A DNA stretch of 64,000 nucleotides from Paraburkholderia sp. D15. Its GTDB lineage: Bacteria; Pseudomonadota; Gammaproteobacteria; Burkholderiales; Burkholderiaceae. The notes beneath the pieces were generated by a model, which saw only the letters and a program-made list of their open reading frames with translations, was not told where the DNA came from and searched no databases. A program made the position numbers and the translations under genes. Of this stretch, positions 58,696-64,000 are shown piece after piece (position 1 is the stretch's first letter; every line of letters starts with the position of its first letter). The stretch spans positions 3,224,001 through 3,288,000 of the forward strand of contig NZ_CP110395.1 in assembly GCF_029910215.1 (NCBI RefSeq), given 5' to 3'.

Positions 58696-59289
58696 TCAGG
58701 CTACTCCGCCCCGCTCGCGAATCTGCGGCCACGCGAGCTTCATGTAGTAGAGCATCGACCAGATCGTCAGGAACGCGGCCAGATAGATGAGCCACAGGCC
58801 CCACACGCGCGTGTCGACGCTCACGCCGCCGCCGAACGGCAGCGGGCCGTAGAACAGCAGCATCGGGATCGCCACCATCTGGCACACGGTCTTGAACTTG
58901 CCGAGCGAATTCACCGCGACGCTCTTCGACGCGCCGATCTGCGCCATCCATTCGCGCAGCGCCGAAATCGCGATCTCGCGGCCGACGATCACCAGCGCAA
59001 TCGCCGAATCGATCCGCGTGAGTTGCACGAGCACGAGCAGCGCCGCCGTCACCATCAGCTTGTCGGCAACCGGATCGAGAAACGCGCCGAATGCGGAAGT
59101 CTGATTCCATTTGCGCGCGAGAAAGCCGTCGAACCAGTCGGTCAGCGCCGCCAGAATGAAGATCGTCGCGGCCGCCAGGTTGCGGTGCGCGGGGCTCATC
59201 ATCATGTCCGGCAAATAAAACACGCCGACGACGAGCGGAATCAGCACGATCCGCAGCCAGGTCAAGAAAATCGGGAAATTAAACGGCAT
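58696..59289 (-). CDS. pgsA: CDP-diacylglycerol-glycerol-3-phosphate 3-phosphatidyltransferase
   Basis: A 197-residue inner-membrane enzyme of phosphatidylglycerol synthesis. The CDP-alcohol phosphotransferase motif D-x2-DG-x2-AR-x8-G-x3-D-x3-D is exact: DWFDGFLAR, then GAFLDPVAD. About five to six membrane helices. ATG 59289 gives MPFNFPIFLTWLRIVLIPLVV, the usual N-terminus. It follows uvrC, as in E. coli. Confidence 0.97.
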   Translation of the reverse strand: MPFNFPIFLTWLRIVLIPLVVGVFYLPDMMMSPAHRNLAAATIFILAALTDWFDGFLARKWNQTSAFGAFLDPVADKLMVTAALLVLVQLTRIDSAIALVIVGREIAISALREWMAQIGASKSVAVNSLGKFKTVCQMVAIPMLLFYGPLPFGGGVSVDTRVWGLWLIYLAAFLTIWSMLYYMKLAWPQIRERGGVA

Positions 59290-59434
59290 GGGCAGGCGCA
59301 GCGTCTCTGGCAAGGGAGATGCAATTGTGCCGTGTCACAAGGCCTGCCACAAGCAAAGCGGCGCGCGGGCCTTGGCACGCGCGCCGCTGGACGCATACAG
59401 GCGACCGGTGAGCGAACCGGCGCGGCTGCCGCAA

Positions 59435-61801
59435 TCAGTGCAATTGCCGGTAGATCTGTTCGGCGAGCGCCTGCGAAATCCCCTCGACGCTCGCCAGATC
59501 CTCGACGCTCGCCGCGACCACGCCACGCAAGCCGCCGAAGCGCGCCAGCAACCGCTGACGCCGCTTCGCGCCCACGCCTTCGAGCTCTTCGAGCCGCGAT
59601 GTCTGACGCGTCTTGCCGCGTTTCGCGCGCATGCCGGTGATCGCGAAACGGTGCGCTTCGTCGCGAATCTGCGCGACCAGCATCAGCGCGGCGCTTTCCT
59701 TGCCGAGTTCGAGCGGCGTGCGATCGTCGGCGAAAATCAGCGTTTCGAGGCCGACCTTGCGGCCCTCGCCCTTCGCGACGCCGACCAGCATGCCGATGTC
59801 GAGCCCCAGTTCCGTGAAGACCTGACGCGCGATTTCGACCTGCCCCTTGCCGCCGTCGATCAGAACGATGGTCGGCAGGATCGCCCCAGGCGCGGCGGCC
59901 GGTTCGGCGGATTCGGCGGCAATGGCTGGGACATCGGCTGCATCGTCCGGCAGGTCGATCGTGCCGTCGACGGTGTCGTCAACCACGTTATCCACGGCGC
60001 CCACGTCGGCCGCGTCGGCAGCGGCGACCGGCTCGCCGCTGCCAGGCGACTCGTCGGGTGCCTCGATCGCCGGCTCGCCGCCGGCCGCATCGTCCGCACC
60101 CGCACGCCCGGCCGCCAGCGCGACCATCTTCTCGTAGCGCCGCGTGAGCACCTGGCGCATCGCCGCGTAATCGTCACCCGGCGTAATGCCGGTGATGTTG
60201 TAGCGCCGGTACTCCGACGACTGCATCTTGTGATGGTGATACACCACGCACGACGCCTGCGTCGCCTCGCCCATCGTATGACTGATGTCGAAACATTCGA
60301 TCCGCAGATGCGCGAGGTCGTCGCACTCCATGCCGAGCGTATCGGCGAGCGCGCGCGTGCGCGCCTGTTGCGAGCCCTGTTCGGACAGCAGACGCGCCAG
60401 CGCGAGCCGCGCGTTCTGCTCGGCCATCGCAAGCCAGGCGCGACGTTGCCCTTGTGGCTGGCGCAACACCGAGACCTTGTGACCCGCCTGTTCGATCAGC
60501 ACATCGACCAGCTCGCGATTGGCTGGTGCATGACTGACCACGAGCACGGGCGGCACGCGATTGCCGAGGTAGTGCTGGGCGATGAACGCTTCGAGCACTT
60601 CGGCTTCGATGCCGCCATCCGCGCGACGTTTGCGGCCTTTCGTGGGACGCGCGGCGGAGGCGCTTGCGGTGTGCGCAGCGTCGGCCGCGGCTTGCGTCGT
60701 GGTTTCCGTCGCGGCCAGGTCGTCGTCCTGCCCGTCGCTGCCACCCTGCTCGGCGTCGGCGTCGAGATCGGCTTCGTCATCCGCATCGCTCGCAACTTCG
60801 GGCGCATGCAAGGCATCCGGAGCATCAGGAGCGTCCACATCATCGGCAACCACGGCCGCCAGCAAGGCCACGTCGCCCGCGCCCTCCTCGTCGAGCCCGC
60901 CCTCATCCGCCGTCAATGCGCTTTCCACATGCGCCGGGAAATACGCCTTATCGCCCAGATGCCGTCCGCCGCGCACCATCGCGAGATTCACGCAGACCCG
61001 TCCGCCGAGCGCGACGACGGCGAGAATATCCACGTCGCTATCGCTGCCGACTTCGATCGCCTGCTGATGCAGCACCGTCGACAGCGAACTCATCTGGTTG
61101 CGCACCGCCGCGGCCTGCTCGAACTTGAGCTCGCTCGCGAACGCATGCATCTTCTCCTCGAGCTCCTTCATCACTTCGCCTTGACGGCCGAGCAGAAAAC
61201 GCGACGCATTGGAGACGTCGCGCGCGTAGTCCTCCTCGCTGATCGCCGCGACGCAAGGCGCCGTGCAACGGCCGATCTGATGCAGCAGACACGGCCGCGT
61301 GCGATTGTTGAACACGGAGTCTTCGCAGGTGCGCAACTGGAACACGCGCTGCAGGATCTGGATGCTCTCGCGCACCGCCCACGCGCTCGGAAACGGCCCG
61401 AAGTACTGATTCTTGCGATCCACCGAGCCCCGGTAATACGCCATGCGCGGAAACTTGTGCCCGGTCAGCTTCAGATAGGGATACGACTTGTCGTCGCGAA
61501 ACAGGATGTTGTAGCGCGGCGCGAGCGCCTTGATCAGATTGTTTTCGAGCAGCAGCGCCTCGGCCTCGGAGCGCGTGACGGTCGTCTCGATCCGCGCGAT
61601 GCGCGTCACCATCATCGCGATGCGCGGCGACAGCAGCGTCTTCGTGAAATAGCTCGACACGCGCTTCTTCAGATCGCGCGCCTTGCCCACGTAGAGCACT
61701 GCGCCATGCGTGTCGTAATAGCGATAGACGCCGGGCAGATGCGGCAGTTGGGCGAGCACTTTTTTCGGCTCGAAGGCGTCGGTTGCTTCGGGTTCGGTCA
61801 T
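59435..61801 (-). CDS. uvrC: excinuclease ABC subunit C with two acidic insertions
   Basis: A 788-residue UvrC, well above the 610 of E. coli. The GIY-YIG nuclease lies at about 20-100 ([23 protein letters not shown]), the Cys-rich region at about 170-185 ([13 protein letters not shown]), the UVR motif at about 213-248, the RNase H-like second nuclease in two parts (from about 400 and from about 641, [14 protein letters not shown]) and tandem helix-hairpin-helix motifs at 735-788. Extra length comes from two Asp/Ala-rich segments, about 293-398 and 566-639. Start ATG 61801 fits the family; the frame remains open upstream. It makes both cuts in nucleotide excision repair with UvrB. Confidence 0.95.
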   Translation of the reverse strand: MTEPEATDAFEPKKVLAQLPHLPGVYRYYDTHGAVLYVGKARDLKKRVSSYFTKTLLSPRIAMMVTRIARIETTVTRSEAEALLLENNLIKALAPRYNILFRDDKSYPYLKLTGHKFPRMAYYRGSVDRKNQYFGPFPSAWAVRESIQILQRVFQLRTCEDSVFNNRTRPCLLHQIGRCTAPCVAAISEEDYARDVSNASRFLLGRQGEVMKELEEKMHAFASELKFEQAAAVRNQMSSLSTVLHQQAIEVGSDSDVDILAVVALGGRVCVNLAMVRGGRHLGDKAYFPAHVESALTADEGGLDEEGAGDVALLAAVVADDVDAPDAPDALHAPEVASDADDEADLDADAEQGGSDGQDDDLAATETTTQAAADAAHTASASAARPTKGRKRRADGGIEAEVLEAFIAQHYLGNRVPPVLVVSHAPANRELVDVLIEQAGHKVSVLRQPQGQRRAWLAMAEQNARLALARLLSEQGSQQARTRALADTLGMECDDLAHLRIECFDISHTMGEATQASCVVYHHHKMQSSEYRRYNITGITPGDDYAAMRQVLTRRYEKMVALAAGRAGADDAAGGEPAIEAPDESPGSGEPVAAADAADVGAVDNVVDDTVDGTIDLPDDAADVPAIAAESAEPAAAPGAILPTIVLIDGGKGQVEIARQVFTELGLDIGMLVGVAKGEGRKVGLETLIFADDRTPLELGKESAALMLVAQIRDEAHRFAITGMRAKRGKTRQTSRLEELEGVGAKRRQRLLARFGGLRGVVAASVEDLASVEGISQALAEQIYRQLH

Positions 61802-61957
61802 GCAGGATCGATTGGATGGGACAGTCTCGCGAGGCCTCGTCTCAAGCCGCGACTGCGTGCGCGCCGGCAGGTAGCCGCGGCGCGCGGTCGTGGACGAGTG
61901 CTTTAGAATCGCCAGTTTAGAACATTCCACGCGGGCGCATTCGCGACTCGATCCACC

Positions 61958-63181
61958 ATGTCCAACGCCGCGTCTTCTCCCCCGGCCGCACCTGCGGTCG
62001 CCGCATCCGGCGAGGCCGCATCAGGCGCCGCTACTTCGATTGCCTGCGACATCTTCTGCGCGGTGATCGATAACTTCGGCGATATCGGCGTGTGCTGGCG
62101 CCTCGCACGGCAACTCGCGAGCGAGCATGGCTGGCAGGTGCGCCTGTTCGTCGACGATCTGCACGCGTTCCGGAAGCTATGTCCTTCGCTGGAAGTGGAC
62201 CGCGGCCGCCAGACGATCGACGGCATCGTCATCGAGCATTGGCACGCGCCGGCCCACGCGGGCGATACGCTCGACATCGCCGACGTCGTGATCGAAGCGT
62301 TCGCCTGCGAACTGCCACCGGTGTATGTCGCCGCAATGGCACGGCGCGAGCGCACCCCCGTCTGGTTCAACCTCGACTATCTGAGCGCCGAGGATTGGGT
62401 CGCGGATTTCCATCTGCGGCCATCGCCGCATCCACGCTATCCGCTGAACAAGACCTTCTTCTTTCCGGGGCTCGGACCGGGCACGGGCGGCGTGCTGAAG
62501 GAGCGGCATCTCGATGCCGCGCGCGCCGCCTTCGAAACATCATCGGAAGCACGGGCCGCGTGGTGGATGCAGACGGTCGGCCGCGCGCCGCCGCCCGCGA
62601 CGACCACCGTCGTCTCGCTGTTCGCGTACGAGAATCCCGCCGTCGCCAGCCTGCTCGAACAGTGGCGCGACGGCGGCACGCCGGTCGTGCTACTGGTCCC
62701 GGAGGGCCGCGTATCGGCCGACGTCGCGCGCTTTTTCGGCCTGAGCGAATTCCCTGCCGGCACGCACGCCGAGCGCGGCAACCTGAGCGCGCACGCACTC
62801 GCCTTCACCAGCCAGCCCGGCTACGACGCGCTGCTGTGGGCCAGCGACCTCAATTTCGTCCGCGGCGAAGATTCGTTCGTGCGTGCGCAATGGGCGGCCA
62901 AACCGTTCGTCTGGCACATCTACCCGCAAGCCGACGATGCCCATCTGCCCAAACTCGACGCCGCCCTCGCCCATTACGCCGGCAGGCTGCCGGCGGCGGC
63001 CCGCGCGGCGCTGGCGCGCTTCTGGCACGCATGGAACGGCGCGGGCCAGCCGGACTGGGCGGAATTCCAGCGCCACTATCCGGCCCTCAAACGCCGCGCC
63101 GAGGACTGGGCGCTCGAACTGACGGAAGTCGGCGACCTCGCCGGAAATCTGGCCTTGTTCGCAAAAAGTCAGTTAAAATAA
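61958..63181 (+). CDS. earP: EF-P arginine rhamnosyltransferase EarP
   Basis: A 407-residue GT-B enzyme that moves rhamnose from dTDP-rhamnose onto Arg32 of EF-P. The N-domain has [21 protein letters not shown] with the catalytic Asp; the C-domain has the donor-site motif [27 protein letters not shown]. About 28 Ala/Ser-rich residues precede the domain. Divergent from uvrC; efp follows 321 bases later, the normal earP-efp pairing. Confidence 0.96.
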   Translation: MSNAASSPPAAPAVAASGEAASGAATSIACDIFCAVIDNFGDIGVCWRLARQLASEHGWQVRLFVDDLHAFRKLCPSLEVDRGRQTIDGIVIEHWHAPAHAGDTLDIADVVIEAFACELPPVYVAAMARRERTPVWFNLDYLSAEDWVADFHLRPSPHPRYPLNKTFFFPGLGPGTGGVLKERHLDAARAAFETSSEARAAWWMQTVGRAPPPATTTVVSLFAYENPAVASLLEQWRDGGTPVVLLVPEGRVSADVARFFGLSEFPAGTHAERGNLSAHALAFTSQPGYDALLWASDLNFVRGEDSFVRAQWAAKPFVWHIYPQADDAHLPKLDAALAHYAGRLPAAARAALARFWHAWNGAGQPDWAEFQRHYPALKRRAEDWALELTEVGDLAGNLALFAKSQLK

Positions 63182-63502
63182 GCGGTTATCCAACGGCCGA
63201 CGACGCAAGCGCGGCCCGATCGCGGCGGCGGAGTGGCATTAAACGGCACTCGGCAAGGCTTGGCAACATCAGCCCTCGGATCGGCGCCACTCGTGTACAC
63301 GCCCGAATCGGGTAAAGCAGTGACGGGCAATGCCCGCAGGCAGGTAACGGAACAAATCGGAACAAATCAGGCGTGCGCCAGCCGGGCGCGATCCGGACTC
63401 GGGCAGCACGCAGGCCGGACGCAAGGCCTCGGCATCGAAGCCGTTTGCGCCGTATGCCGTTGAGCACAAGTTGAAGCTACTCATTTCGTACAGGACAGTT
63501 TT
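63182..63502. other. intergenic region earP-efp
   Basis: About 320 bases with no gene seen. It contains a 10-base tandem duplication CGGAACAAAT at about 63348-63367. Probably holds the efp promoter and leader; I could not identify convincing -35/-10 boxes. Confidence 0.4.
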
Positions 63503-64000
63503 ATGAAGACCGCACAGGAACTCCGCACCGGCAACGTCGTGATGATCGGCGCAGACGCAATGGTCGTGCAAAAGGCCGAATACAACAAATCGGGCCGCAA
63601 CTCCGCCGTCGTCAAGATGAAGTTCAAGAACCTGCTGACCGGCGCAGGCATGGAAACCGTGTACAAGGCAGACGACAAGTTCGACGTCGTCGTGCTGGAA
63701 CGCAAGGAAGTGACCTACTCGTACTTCGCCGACCCGATGTACGTGTTCATGGACGCCGACTACAACCAGTTCGAAGTCGAAGCCGAAATGATGGGCGACG
63801 CGCTCCATTACCTCGAAGACGGCATGGCTTGCGAAGTCGTGTTCTACAACGAGAAGGCGATCTCGGTCGAACTGCCGACCACGCTGGTCCGCGAAATCAT
63901 CTACACGGAACCGGCAGTCAAGGGCGACACGTCGTCGGGCAAGGTGTTGAAGAACGCCAAGCTGACCACGGGTTTCGAACTGCAAGTGCCGCTGTTCTGC
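63503..64000 (+). CDS. efp: elongation factor P (C-terminus cut by window end)
   Basis: 166 residues visible, beginning [22 protein letters not shown]. The loop of domain I reads [10 protein letters not shown] with Arg32 at the tip, the residue rhamnosylated by EarP in this class (other bacteria have Lys34). Domains II and III follow normally to the window edge; roughly 20 residues are missing. EF-P rescues ribosomes stalled at polyproline. Confidence 0.97.
   Translation, partial: MKTAQELRTGNVVMIGADAMVVQKAEYNKSGRNSAVVKMKFKNLLTGAGMETVYKADDKFDVVVLERKEVTYSYFADPMYVFMDADYNQFEVEAEMMGDALHYLEDGMACEVVFYNEKAISVELPTTLVREIIYTEPAVKGDTSSGKVLKNAKLTTGFELQVPLFC

Overview
The window looks like a core chromosomal segment of a high-GC betaproteobacterium, most likely Paraburkholderia/Burkholderia. 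Support: an EarP/EF-P pair with Arg32, a PstSCAB-PhoU-PhoB-PhoR operon beside ppk/ppx, ornithine-lipid gene olsB, a uvrC-pgsA-tRNA-Gly-tRNA-Cys cluster, and the gene order gloB-methyltransferase-rnhA-dnaQ. No rRNA, CRISPR array, transposase or integrase was seen.

Layout. 0-5.4 kb: the end of an M23/LytM lipoprotein, small lipoproteins and membrane proteins, a pentapeptide-repeat protein, a DUF2288-MATE pair and a 26-copy heptamer repeat. 5.5-19 kb: tRNA-Pro, sixA, then a phosphate block: olsB, ppx, ppk and the pst-pho operon, with 11-bp-phased Pho-box half-sites before olsB, ppk and pstS. 19-31.2 kb: glmM, folP, ftsH, rlmE, yhbY, a DUF4149 gene, greA and carBA. 31.4-37.8 kb: an MFS transporter, a MltD-like lytic transglycosylase, gloB, a methyltransferase, rnhA and dnaQ. 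37.8-48.2 kb: tRNA-Val, two paralogous ABC half-transporters (the first behind a promoter, a 19-residue upstream ORF and an attenuator-like leader), a GT4 glycosyltransferase and otsBA for trehalose. 48.6-50.7 kb: a copper/cytochrome-oxidase assembly set (SCO1, PCuAC, CtaG). 50.7-53.8 kb: ElaA-like GNAT, a GAF-GGDEF protein with a hexamer repeat before it, a TraB/GumN protein and a small membrane protein. 53.9-58.0 kb: an accessory patch with a three-gene operon coupled by ATGA overlaps, encoding a membrane-anchored Clp-D2-like ATPase between two single-pass proteins of unknown family. A decayed gene and AT-rich DNA lie behind it, and the patch ends at the tRNA-Cys 3' end. 58-64 kb: tRNA-Cys, two identical tRNA-Gly, pgsA, uvrC with two acidic insertions, earP and the start of efp.

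How it works together. PhoR/PhoB should sense phosphate through PstSCAB/PhoU and drive high-affinity uptake. The Pho boxes suggest the same regulator also controls polyphosphate synthesis and phosphate-free ornithine lipids, so this block reads as one phosphate-economy locus. The best candidate for an undescribed system is the Clp-like operon at 53.9-57.0 kb. The best candidate for an undescribed regulatory element is the leader at 38.12-38.44 kb.
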